Below are positions 43,255 through 51,514 of a DNA stretch of 64,000 bases, piece by piece. The notes below the pieces were generated by a model. That model saw only the letters and a list, made by a program, of their open reading frames with translations, was not told where the DNA came from and did no database searches. Origin of the DNA: Dialister hominis (GTDB taxonomy: Bacteria > Bacillota > Negativicutes > Veillonellales > Dialisteraceae); NCBI RefSeq assembly GCF_007164725.1, contig NZ_AP019697.1, forward strand, positions 1,036,001 through 1,100,000, read 5' to 3'. The translations under genes were made by a program, and so were the position numbers. Position 1 is the first letter of the stretch, and each line of letters starts with the position of its first letter.

Positions 43255-44460
43255 CTAAAATTGCAAGTTCAAATTGAACACCTTTAACCAAATAATTTAA
43301 GCTGCATAGACGGTATCTAAATAAGCTTCAAATAAATCATCAGGCGTATCATACCCAAGGGACTTTCTAGGTAATGAATTCATATCCTCTGCAAACCAGA
43401 GAATCTGCTCAGCAGAGTAGTTTTCGATAGACTTTCCCTTAGGTACGTACTTTCTGAAAATGCGATTGTGACGCTCATTTTGAGCTCTCTCATAAGAGCT
43501 ATATGGATGAGCAAAATATACCATTATACCATATCGTTCTAACTGAGATAATTCCGCAAACTCAGTTCCGTTGTCTGCTGTAATTGTTTTAAATACAGTA
43601 GCAAATTGTGATCCATAATATATTTTGAGACTACGTAAAGCAGCTTTTACAGATGCTACATCTTTACGTCGAATCTTAATAGCAATGAATTTATGCGTTA
43701 CTTTCTCTACTAAAGTTAGTACCACAGCCTCTTTACCTTTACGCTTACCAACGATAGTATCTATTTCCCAATGACCAATCTCAAGATGTAGCTTAACGAT
43801 ATCTGGTCGTTCATCAATACTTCGGCCAAAGATGCGTACGTTCTTTGCTTGTTTAGGCTTTGACTTTTTACGACTAAGCAGTTCTGGTACATCGAATAGG
43901 GATAATGGTAGGCGTGATTGATTAAGGGCGTTATACAGCGTTTTAGCACATACAAGTTCCTCTTCAGTAAACAGATTATGCTTCTTAGCATAGCCAGCAC
44001 ATACGTCTAATGACCAGTTAGCTTTTTTAACTTGCGCTGCAACCCAAATAGCAAATGGACTTTCAGACGTAATGCGCTGTTTACGACCAGAACGTTTTCT
44101 GTTTTCATAGTAAACGGCTTGACCTCGACTAGGTACATACTCTGTTGGTCTGCCTCGATGTGTCGTCTTAGTTGCAGTGCCACGTTTTAATTCGTAGCCC
44201 ACAGTACTAGGTGAGCAATTAAGTGCTTTTGCAATCTGGCGATAAGAGTAACCTTGCTTATGGAGCGCTTTGATTTCGCATCGATCTTCAAATCTTAAGT
44301 GTTGTCCTCTTTCGCGAGGTAGGGTATTAATGGTATTATTTAGGTAGTCCATAGTGATTGCCTCCGGTTAATTTTGTGTCGTAACTTAATTTTACCATTG
44401 ATGCAATCCTATGGATCTTTTTATTTAGTTTTAGTGTTCAATTTCATTCTACAATTTACG
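43255..44460 (-). mobile_element. IS30-family insertion sequence
   Basis: The 1206-bp element has 27-bp imperfect inverted ends sharing AAATTGAACAC; 19 of 27 positions match by eye. A single transposase gene fills the inside. The 13-bp perfect direct repeats at both sides set the ends at 43255 and 44460. Most IS30 elements duplicate 2-3 bp, though a few, such as IS1630 of Mycoplasma, are known to duplicate 19-26 bp. Confidence 0.82.
43297..44352 (-). CDS. IS30-family transposase
   Basis: The 351-residue protein has an N-terminal HTH (LRFEDRCEIKALHKQGYSYRQIAKALNCSPSTVGYELKRG), then the DDE core: WEIDTIVGKRKGKEAVVLTLVEK (first aspartate), ITADNGTEFAELSQLERYG (second) and SYERAQNERHNRIFRKYVPKG (glutamate). 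The reading frame is intact with a GGAGG site eight bases before the ATG, so the copy may be active. Confidence 0.95.
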   Translation of the reverse strand: MDYLNNTINTLPRERGQHLRFEDRCEIKALHKQGYSYRQIAKALNCSPSTVGYELKRGTATKTTHRGRPTEYVPSRGQAVYYENRKRSGRKQRITSESPFAIWVAAQVKKANWSLDVCAGYAKKHNLFTEEELVCAKTLYNALNQSRLPLSLFDVPELLSRKKSKPKQAKNVRIFGRSIDERPDIVKLHLEIGHWEIDTIVGKRKGKEAVVLTLVEKVTHKFIAIKIRRKDVASVKAALRSLKIYYGSQFATVFKTITADNGTEFAELSQLERYGIMVYFAHPYSSYERAQNERHNRIFRKYVPKGKSIENYSAEQILWFAEDMNSLPRKSLGYDTPDDLFEAYLDTVYAA

Positions 44461-44473
44461 CTTGCTATTTTCC
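44461..44473. repeat. 13-bp direct repeat, right flank of IS30
   Basis: Second copy of CTTGCTATTTTCC, identical to 43242-43254. It lies just before the uppP terminator, showing that the IS landed in the short space downstream of uppP. Confidence 0.75.
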
Positions 44474-44483
44474 TCTTCCAAAT

Positions 44484-44508
44484 GAAAAACTGCCTCTTCC
44501 GAGGCAGC
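44484..44508 (-). terminator. Terminator after uppP
   Basis: CTGCCTC (44490-44496) pairs with GAGGCAG (44501-44507) around a 4-base loop, followed by a T-run on the minus strand. Confidence 0.8.
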
Positions 44509-44520
44509 TTCAAAGGGATT

Positions 44521-45312
44521 TTACCAGAAATAGATGAATGCCACAATTGCGACAAAAAATCTATAGACTGCAAATCCGGTAAGAGTTGAATTGTTCAGGA
44601 ACTTCAGGAACCATAAGATAGAAGCATATGCAACTATAAATGCAGTAAAAAAGCCAACTGCCAGAATACCGAAATCACTTGTTTGTAAATATGGGATAAC
44701 TTTGATTAAATCGAATGTACATGCAAGAAACATAAGAGGTACAGCCATAATAAAAGTAAAATCGGCTGCCGCTTTTCTGGATATGCCAAGCAGCAGGCTT
44801 CCGGCTATCGTACTTCCGCTCCTGGAAAATCCCGGCCAGAGAGAAAGACACTGGAAAAATCCGATTTTCAGTGCCTGTCTGGATGTAATCCGGTCGACAT
44901 CAGTGACTGTAAATTTTTTCCTTTTCTTTTCTGCGAAAATCATAAAGACACCGCCAAGTACAAGGCCAATGATAACTGTATAAGGGCTGAAAAGCTTGTG
45001 CTTTATGAAATCATGGAATATAAGTCCCATAAGACAGGCCGGAAACATTGAGATGGCAACATTCAATACAGAAGGCCCTCTCCGCCTGAACCAATGATGC
45101 GTATTCAGAATAAACTTAAATTTTTCTCTGTAAACAACCAATACGGACAAAATAGCACCAAGTTGAATAAAAACATCAAAAAGGTCTGCCAATGTACCCT
45201 CAAATCCCAGCATATGCCCAACGATAATCATATGTCCTGTAGAGGATACAGGTATATATTCTGTAAGGCCTTCTACGATGCCTACAACAACTGCGCAAAA
45301 ATATTCATACAC
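44521..45312 (-). CDS. uppP: Undecaprenyl-diphosphatase (BacA type)
   Basis: UppP removes a phosphate from undecaprenyl diphosphate so the lipid carrier can be reused for peptidoglycan and LPS polymers. The 263-residue membrane protein shows GIVEGLTEYIPVSSTGHMIIVG near residue 11 and the second motif WPGFSRSGSTIAGSLLLGISR, which hold the catalytic residues. It begins with GTG at 45312, after GAGG. It starts 18 bases after the secreted protein gene. Confidence 0.96.
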   Translation of the reverse strand: MYEYFCAVVVGIVEGLTEYIPVSSTGHMIIVGHMLGFEGTLADLFDVFIQLGAILSVLVVYREKFKFILNTHHWFRRRGPSVLNVAISMFPACLMGLIFHDFIKHKLFSPYTVIIGLVLGGVFMIFAEKKRKKFTVTDVDRITSRQALKIGFFQCLSLWPGFSRSGSTIAGSLLLGISRKAAADFTFIMAVPLMFLACTFDLIKVIPYLQTSDFGILAVGFFTAFIVAYASILWFLKFLNNSTLTGFAVYRFFVAIVAFIYFW

Positions 45313-45330
45313 GATGATAATACCTCAAAA

Positions 45331-46476
45331 TTATAACGACTGGTTTGACTGCTTAGTATACTGAGGGTTCTTAGCACACATAACGCTGTCCACCTTATCT
45401 TCCTTTATATAAACAGCAAAAATATTTTTTAAACCTTTCGAGAAATATATGTATATTACATAGGGTGTCCCATTTCTCAAATCAAGTTCAATTTTATCCG
45501 GTTTTCCATAAAGAAGTTCGGCAGTGGTAACATCATCCCCTTTTGACAGGCCCCTTGAAGTCAGCATCTGATTATCTGTTAAAAAGAGTGTCTCAATCAA
45601 TTTGTTTTGTTTGGTAGCCTTGACGGTATAGCCTGAATAATACCACATTTCCTCGACCGCATTGGAAACCTTTTTCACCCAGTTTTCCTGATCATCAGAG
45701 GAAAGTGCATCTCCCAGTTTAAGTCCTGCTATATCAAAGTCATTTGCAGAAAGCGGAGACTTTGAACTCGGAACTGCGTACTCGGATGGCCGGATTTCAT
45801 ATGTGCCTGAATTTCCACGGCTAATGTCAATTGAACTAATAGTATCATTGTTGAGATTAAAAGCAAGTATATTATTTTCTTTTTTATATACAAGGCAAAA
45901 TGAATCATCAAACTTTTTCCATAAAACTTTATCGGGCCTTCCGTACTTTCTAAGGACAGATTCCCTGTTCATACCGGCGGTAACCCCGCGTGCTGTTTTT
46001 ATTGAATCTGATGTAATGACGATTTTTGAAATCCCTGTATGCTTGATTTGACTGCCTATGGAAAGATCTTTGCGGTTAACATATTTATTCAGGAAAGGTT
46101 TTAATGCCTCGACAGATATCCCCTTCCAATTATATTCATCATAAATCCCCCGACTTATAGCGCTGTCAGGATTATAGAGCTTTGCTTTGACTGAATCAAC
46201 TGTGCTGTCTAATCCTATTCCATTTACGGAAAAATCAGCGTCAGACAGCATATCTGAGTCAACTGGAATTAATGTATCATGATCCGTCTCCGATGATGTT
46301 TTATCAGAGCCTGAGCGGTCTTTCGAAGCTTCCTTATCATTACGGGAATCCATATTCACCAAAGCCGCTCCCGCAGTTTGGTTATCAGCATCAGCCGGTT
46401 GAGCTGCCAAGACTGCCGGCGCACTCATTGCCAGAATAGCATAAGCCAAAAGAATTCCGCTTTTTAATTTATTCAC
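45331..46476 (-). CDS. Secreted protein with duplicated domain, function unknown
   Basis: The 381-residue protein has a cleavable signal peptide (GILLAYAILAMSAPAVLAAQ), a low-complexity charged stretch (about 35-75), then two related halves. Each half starts with an F-D/S-V-x-G-x-x-L-type strand and ends in a G-[VL]-[TS]-x-G motif followed by YGRPDK or YGKPDK. This layout recalls SmpA/BamE-like folds, but I cannot assign a family. The start is GTG at 46476, seven bases after AAAGGAGG. It precedes uppP by 18 bases. Confidence 0.75.
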   Translation of the reverse strand: MNKLKSGILLAYAILAMSAPAVLAAQPADADNQTAGAALVNMDSRNDKEASKDRSGSDKTSSETDHDTLIPVDSDMLSDADFSVNGIGLDSTVDSVKAKLYNPDSAISRGIYDEYNWKGISVEALKPFLNKYVNRKDLSIGSQIKHTGISKIVITSDSIKTARGVTAGMNRESVLRKYGRPDKVLWKKFDDSFCLVYKKENNILAFNLNNDTISSIDISRGNSGTYEIRPSEYAVPSSKSPLSANDFDIAGLKLGDALSSDDQENWVKKVSNAVEEMWYYSGYTVKATKQNKLIETLFLTDNQMLTSRGLSKGDDVTTAELLYGKPDKIELDLRNGTPYVIYIYFSKGLKNIFAVYIKEDKVDSVMCAKNPQYTKQSNQSL

Positions 46477-46570
46477 AGTGCAGCCTCCTTTCTTTCTCCC
46501 AAGTCATTTACAAACATTATGCTTTTTGCAATTGATAAATGTCAAGGGCAAGCATTACACAGCTGCAATA

Positions 46571-46612
46571 AAAAAGAGAAGTATCACTTTTCTTGAAGTT
46601 AATACTTCTCTT
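46571..46612. terminator. Terminator after the aminotransferase gene
   Basis: GAGAAGTAT (46576-46584) pairs with ATACTTCTC (46602-46610). An A-run on one side gives a T-run on the minus strand, so it ends the aminotransferase transcript before the secreted protein gene. Confidence 0.75.
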
Positions 46613-46655
46613 CTTCAAAAACACTTGCCTCACAAGTCAGATGCTTTTTATGGAC

Positions 46656-47825
46656 TTATTTTTTGTATTTGTACACAAAATGTCCTATTCTCTTTAACGC
46701 TTCAGCAATATTTTCACGGCTTGCTGCATACGATATGCGGATATGATTTTCACCCTGATTGCCGAAACATGTACCCGGAACAACGCCTACTTTTTCTTCT
46801 TTCAGCAAGCGGTCGCAGAATTCATCGGCAGTCATTCCTGTGCAGCTGATATCCGGGAAAATATAGAATGCGCCCTTAGGCTTGAATACTGGAAGCCCTA
46901 TTTTCGTAAGGCCTTCATAAACCATGTCCCTGCGGGCTTTGTATTCATCGTACATGGATTTGACATCAGCATCACATTCTCTTAATGCAGCAATAGCGCC
47001 ATACTGGCTAGTTACGCTTGCGCAGAGAATCTCATACTGATGTACTTTATATACGTCTTCGAGGGATTCCCTTGGTCCGCAGACATAACCGATACGCAGT
47101 CCTGTCATGGCATAGGATTTCGAGAAACCATTCATGACAATCGTTCTTTCCCTCATGCCGGGCAGGGATGCAAAGCAGCAATGCTCGCCTTCATATGTCA
47201 GATCGCAGTAGATTTCATCCGAAATAACAATCAAATCATGCTTTTGGGCAAAGTCTGCAATCCCCAGCAATTCTTCTCTCTCCATGATGGTTCCTGTAGG
47301 ATTGTTCGGATATCCGATGAGAATCGCTTTCGTCTTTGGTGTAACCTTTTTCTCAAGTTCATCAACGGTGAGTTTGAACTCATTTTCTGCGTAAGTCGGA
47401 ACTAAGACAGGTTTCCCGCCTGCAATCGACACGCATGCCGGATAAGCCAGATAGGCCGGATCCGGTATCAGTACTTCATCTCCAGGATTGAGGAACGTGG
47501 TCATCACAAGTCCGATAGCTTCGGAAACACCGACAGTGACCATTACTTCATCCTGAGGATCATAATCCAGGCCATATCTATTCTTGAAGAGCTTTGCTAT
47601 TTCTGTTCGAAGCTCAATAAGCCCCCAGTTGGAGGTGTAGGAGGTTTCTTTGCGTTTGAGGCTTTCAATACATGCATCGATGACCTTGTCCGGGGCAGAA
47701 TAATCTGGTTCACCAACTCCCAGAGATATGACGTCTTTCATTGTACTTGCAAGGTCAAAAAATTTACGGATTCCAGAAAATGGAACATTTCTTACATTAT
47801 CGGAAACTTTGTTATTCCAATCCAT
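46656..47825 (-). CDS. Class I PLP-dependent aminotransferase (aspartate type)
   Basis: A 389-residue fold-type I enzyme that moves amino groups between amino and keto acids. VTVGVSEAIGLVM, YPNNPTGTIM and VISDEIYCDLTY mark the cofactor site, and the Schiff-base lysine is in VMNGFSKSYAMTGLRIGYV. The N-terminal SGIRKFFDLASTMKDVISLGVGEPD matches the Iy subgroup that includes aspartate and aromatic aminotransferases and MalY-like proteins; specificity is not settled. It may link oxaloacetate to aspartate for LysC. Confidence 0.9.
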   Translation of the reverse strand: MDWNNKVSDNVRNVPFSGIRKFFDLASTMKDVISLGVGEPDYSAPDKVIDACIESLKRKETSYTSNWGLIELRTEIAKLFKNRYGLDYDPQDEVMVTVGVSEAIGLVMTTFLNPGDEVLIPDPAYLAYPACVSIAGGKPVLVPTYAENEFKLTVDELEKKVTPKTKAILIGYPNNPTGTIMEREELLGIADFAQKHDLIVISDEIYCDLTYEGEHCCFASLPGMRERTIVMNGFSKSYAMTGLRIGYVCGPRESLEDVYKVHQYEILCASVTSQYGAIAALRECDADVKSMYDEYKARRDMVYEGLTKIGLPVFKPKGAFYIFPDISCTGMTADEFCDRLLKEEKVGVVPGTCFGNQGENHIRISYAASRENIAEALKRIGHFVYKYKK

Positions 47826-47855
47826 AAGCGGCTCTCTTTCTTTTCCTAAAACAAA

Positions 47856-48293
47856 TTATCGGGTTCCTGCAACCTTTTTACCAAGATCTTCGCACTTTTT
47901 CAAGGATTCCTTATCCGGATATCCATAAGCCAAAAGAGGCTGGGCCGGGAATACAGCACCTGCGAAGTGTAATTCATTATACCACGAATTGAGCCAGGCG
48001 CCCCGGCTCCATCCGCATGATCCGAAAATCCCCATAATCTTGCCTTTTAAGAATGGTTTTAATTTCTCGCAGAATGGTTTCATCTGCTCTTCTTCTATGA
48101 CTTCAACGCCCCAGGCAGAACACCCCAGAATAATATGGGAGTATTCTTTTCCGATTGTCTCGGGATCCACATCAGCCACTGGTGCCAGCAAAACATCTTC
48201 TACGACACTTTTAGCCCCAATAGAAACCGCTTCAGCCATTGCTTCTGTATTTCCTGTCGCTGAATAATAAATGACAGCTACTTTTTCACTCAT
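47856..48293 (-). CDS. Flavodoxin (first of two)
   Basis: A 145-residue short-chain flavodoxin that carries electrons through bound FMN. The FMN phosphate loop is YYSATGNTEAMAEAV (about 9-23), and the second loop LGCSAWGVEVIEEEQ places a tryptophan next to the flavin. A GGGAGA site precedes the ATG. It starts after the terminator of the second flavodoxin gene, so it may have its own promoter, though none is clear. Confidence 0.94.
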   Translation of the reverse strand: MSEKVAVIYYSATGNTEAMAEAVSIGAKSVVEDVLLAPVADVDPETIGKEYSHIILGCSAWGVEVIEEEQMKPFCEKLKPFLKGKIMGIFGSCGWSRGAWLNSWYNELHFAGAVFPAQPLLAYGYPDKESLKKCEDLGKKVAGTR

Positions 48294-48373
48294 ATTTACA
48301 TCTCCCTTTCACCAAAAACCGGAGATTTAAAAATCAAACCTGCAGCAGCCTTAAAACCAATAACTGACTGTAA

Positions 48374-48403
48374 AAAAGAAGCGTTCTAATAAGAACGCCT
48401 CTT
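48374..48403 (-). terminator. Terminator after the second flavodoxin gene
   Basis: GCGTTCT (48381-48387) pairs with AGAACGC (48392-48398) around a 4-base loop, with a T-run on the minus strand. Confidence 0.8.
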
Positions 48404-48423
48404 TGTCTCTTTAATTGAAAAAC

Positions 48424-48852
48424 TTACGCTTTAGCGACTGTTTCTCCCAGCTTCTTGCAAGCTTCCAGTGCTTCATCATCCGGATAGCTGTAAGCTTTAA
48501 CCGGATCAGCAGCAAGTTTAACGCCTGCTTCATCCAGTCTGTTCTTCCAGTTTTCAATCCAGTCGCCCTGGTTCCATGCATAAGAGCCGAAAATACCTAC
48601 GGTCTTATCCTTCAGCTGTGGAAGAATGTCTGCAAAGAACGGTTCGAATTCATATTCTTCAAGTTCTTCATTTCCCATTGCCGGGCAGCCCAGAATGATG
48701 TGATCGAAAGCTGCAACATCAGCAGCAGTTGTGTCACTTACAAAGCTCAATGTGGTTTCTGCACCTGCAGCTTTTGCACCTTCTTCAACAGCCTGCGCCA
48801 TAGCTTCAGTGTTACCTGATCCAGACCAATAAACGATTGCTACTTTTGCCAT
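48424..48852 (-). CDS. Flavodoxin (second of two)
   Basis: A 142-residue short-chain flavodoxin. The FMN loop is YWSGSGNTEAMAQAV and the second loop LGCPAMGNEELEEYE has methionine where the neighbour has tryptophan, so the two may differ in redox potential. It has a strong promoter (TTGACA/TAATAT), an AGGAGG site and its own terminator, suggesting high expression. Clostridial-type flavodoxins replace ferredoxin when iron is low; whether this pair responds to iron is not visible. Confidence 0.95.
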   Translation of the reverse strand: MAKVAIVYWSGSGNTEAMAQAVEEGAKAAGAETTLSFVSDTTAADVAAFDHIILGCPAMGNEELEEYEFEPFFADILPQLKDKTVGIFGSYAWNQGDWIENWKNRLDEAGVKLAADPVKAYSYPDDEALEACKKLGETVAKA

Positions 48853-48912
48853 TTTAATTCCTCCTATAAAAGATATATTTAAAATTAGTATTTCAAAATA
48901 GCCTATGTCTCT

Positions 48913-48941
48913 ATATTACTTACTAAAGAACATATTGTCAA
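48913..48941 (-). promoter_or_regulatory. Strong promoter for the second flavodoxin gene
   Basis: A perfect TTGACA (48936-48941) and TAATAT (48913-48918) are 17 bases apart on the minus strand. It is the closest match to consensus I found in the window. Confidence 0.75.
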
Positions 48942-49003
48942 TTTGACTTTATTAACATAACGCAAAATGTCCGCCAGATGCCCGGCTGCCTTTGAGCTTG
49001 CAA

Positions 49004-49705
49004 TTATTCATATTCCGTCAGGGATGTACCCGCATGGCTCAGCATAGACTCAACATTCTTCCCGGGATATTTCCTGTGCATCACCATTTTCCTGAGCGCT
49101 TCAGTCACCTGTGCCTGGTCTGCATCCGAATTGATGATTCCCAGCGTCGTAAAATATCCATCACACTGAAGGATCACCTGATAAGCTTCATTGTAAACAA
49201 TCCCCTGCTGCTTTGTCTTGATTACAAAGGAACCCGTCCAATAGGACTTCTTGCCGTTTTGAACTTTCACCAGAGGTGCTTTCCCGGAGAATACGGCTCC
49301 GTCAGCAATGAGTCTCTTATTCAGGTCTTCTGCAATGACATCCATCTGCTCCAAAGCTGAATCATTCTTATGGCTGATTTCGCCAATATCCAGCAGGTAA
49401 GGAATGCCGAGGCGGTGCGACATGGCCCATCCATAACTAAAATCCGGAGGGGCGCTGTATGTCATGGAATAATAATCACTGTCACTTGCCCCGCGTTTAA
49501 TGAAGAAACGTTTGACTCCTCCATCGTTCATGAACGGGAGTGCTTCCTGAGCGCCCTTTGAGAATGTAATATTCTTTGGCACGCTCATGTCCCCTATGCC
49601 GCGAAGGCTTAATGTATCACTGGCAAATGCGGTAGAAGATAAGGACGCGAGAACAAGAAAGAGAGCGCTGGACAAAATCCATTTTATAAAATTACGACAT
49701 TTCAT
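49004..49705 (-). CDS. Secreted protein of unknown function
   Basis: The 233-residue protein has a signal peptide (WILSSALFLVLASLSSTAFAS) and a mature part without clear family marks. A helical section (SALEQMDVIAEDLNKRLI) is followed by strands (SYWTGSFVIKTKQQGIVYNEAYQVILQC). It starts 20 bases after the glnS stop and may be cotranscribed. I cannot assign a function. Confidence 0.7.
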   Translation of the reverse strand: MKCRNFIKWILSSALFLVLASLSSTAFASDTLSLRGIGDMSVPKNITFSKGAQEALPFMNDGGVKRFFIKRGASDSDYYSMTYSAPPDFSYGWAMSHRLGIPYLLDIGEISHKNDSALEQMDVIAEDLNKRLIADGAVFSGKAPLVKVQNGKKSYWTGSFVIKTKQQGIVYNEAYQVILQCDGYFTTLGIINSDADQAQVTEALRKMVMHRKYPGKNVESMLSHAGTSLTEYE

Positions 49706-49725
49706 AAAACTGCATCCCCCTGTAA

Positions 49726-51399
49726 TTACTGCTTATTTTTAACCTTTGACCAGGTATCGCGCAGTCCGACAATCCTGTTGCATACCATATGATCTTCAGT
49801 AGTGTCCTGATCAATAATGAAATACCCCTTGCGGAGGAACTGGAAACGATCCCCAACATGATATTTGCTGATTTCAGGTTCAGCCTTGCTCTTCATGACA
49901 GTCAGGGAATGTGTATTTACTTTTTCCATGAAGTCTCTGCCGTCATCATGATCATCCGGCGAAATCAGATAGTCATAGAGTCTTGTCTCAACGTCCACGG
50001 CTGTATCTGCGCAAACCCAGTGGAGTGTACCTTTCACCTTCCGGTCAGCGCCCGGGGTTCCGCTTCTGGTATCAAAATCAACCGTGCAATGTATTTCCTT
50101 GATGCTGCCGTCATCATTCTTGACAACATCCGTACATTTTACGATATAGGCTCCCTTGAGGCGTACTTCTTTCCCAGGAGACATTCTGAAGAATTTCTTG
50201 ATCGGAGTTTCCATGAAATCTTCTGCTTCGATATATAAATTCCTGCCGAATGGCACCTTTCTGGAGCCCATGGATGGATCTTCCGGATTATTCTCTATAT
50301 CGACATATTCAATCTTGTTTTCATCATAGTTGGTAAGTACCACTTTGACCGGATCGATGACGGTCATGATTCTCGGTACTTTCGCTTTTAAGTCCTCTCT
50401 GATGCAGTATTCAAGGAGAGAAATGTCAACTACGCTGTCTGCCTTAGCCACACCTATCAAATCACAGAACTTTTTAAGTGATTCCGGAGTATAACCTCTG
50501 CGTCTGATGCCGCTGATGGTAGGCATTCTCGGATCATCCCAGCCATTTACCAGCTTTGCTTCAACCATTTTTCTAAGTTTGCGTTTGCTGGTAATCATTG
50601 TGGTTACATTAAGACGGGCAAATTCAATCTGTCTCGGCTTTTCCTTGCCGTCATAAGCCTGAAGGCACCAGTTATATAAAGGTCTTCTTTCCTCAAATTC
50701 CAGTGTGCAGATAGAATGGGTTATATTTTCCAAAGCGTCCGAGAGCGGATGAGCGAAATCATATAACGGGTATATGTACCAGGTATCACCGGTTCTGTGA
50801 TGCGTTGCTCTCAGAATTCGGTAAAGGACCGGATCCCTCATGACCATATTGGGCGAAGCCATATCGATTTTGGCACGCAGGCATTTTTCCCCGTCTTTAT
50901 ACTTGCCGTCACGCATCTCCTGGAAGAGTTTGAGGTTTTCTTCTACAAAACGATTTCTCCAGGGGCTTTCTGTTCCCGGATGTTCCAGATCTCCTCGCGT
51001 GTTATGGATCTCTTCGCTGGACTGGTCATCCACATAAGCGAGTCCCATGCGTATCAATTTGCAGGCAAATTCGTATAATTCCGGGAAGTAATCCGATGCA
51101 TAGTGAACTGGTTCCTTCCACTGGAATCCAAGCCAGCGGATATCATTCAGGATAGAATTGACATATTCTTCATCTTCCTTGACCGGATTCGTATCATCAA
51201 AACGTACATTCGTTGCACCATGATACTTTTTCCCTAATCCAAAGTTCAAGAAGATGCTTTTAACATGTCCAATGTGAAGGTAACCATTAGGTTCCGGTGG
51301 AAATCTTGTCAGTACCCTTCCACCTTCATACACGTTATTTTCAATGTCTTTATTGATTTCAGCTTCAATGAAATTTGACGATTCACGTTTTTCTTCCAT
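49726..51399 (-). CDS. glnS: Glutaminyl-tRNA synthetase
   Basis: GlnRS charges tRNA-Gln directly with glutamine. The 557-residue class I enzyme has FPPEPNGYLHIGHVKSI (HIGH near residue 42), which distinguishes it from glutamyl enzymes, the KMSKS-like TSKRKL, the TISGIRRRGYTPESLKKFC motif and the C-terminal beta-barrel anticodon domain. Many Firmicutes instead use GatCAB amidation, so its presence is notable. An AAGGAGA site precedes the ATG. Confidence 0.97.
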   Translation of the reverse strand: MEEKRESSNFIEAEINKDIENNVYEGGRVLTRFPPEPNGYLHIGHVKSIFLNFGLGKKYHGATNVRFDDTNPVKEDEEYVNSILNDIRWLGFQWKEPVHYASDYFPELYEFACKLIRMGLAYVDDQSSEEIHNTRGDLEHPGTESPWRNRFVEENLKLFQEMRDGKYKDGEKCLRAKIDMASPNMVMRDPVLYRILRATHHRTGDTWYIYPLYDFAHPLSDALENITHSICTLEFEERRPLYNWCLQAYDGKEKPRQIEFARLNVTTMITSKRKLRKMVEAKLVNGWDDPRMPTISGIRRRGYTPESLKKFCDLIGVAKADSVVDISLLEYCIREDLKAKVPRIMTVIDPVKVVLTNYDENKIEYVDIENNPEDPSMGSRKVPFGRNLYIEAEDFMETPIKKFFRMSPGKEVRLKGAYIVKCTDVVKNDDGSIKEIHCTVDFDTRSGTPGADRKVKGTLHWVCADTAVDVETRLYDYLISPDDHDDGRDFMEKVNTHSLTVMKSKAEPEISKYHVGDRFQFLRKGYFIIDQDTTEDHMVCNRIVGLRDTWSKVKNKQ

Positions 51400-51449
51400 T
51401 TATATTCTCCTTCGTGATGATGTACAAATGAATCAATTGCATTTTTATT

Positions 51450-51478
51450 ATTTTAGCACATTAGCACCGCTTTATAAA
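51450..51478 (-). promoter_or_regulatory. Candidate glnS promoter
   Basis: TTTATA (51473-51478) and TAAAAT (51450-51455) are 17 bases apart on the minus strand. The IS256 element begins about 36 bases further upstream, so the insertion leaves this core promoter intact. Confidence 0.45.
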
Positions 51479-51514
51479 AGACAGCAAAACGCGAACTTCC
51501 TCAGCAGGCAATAC

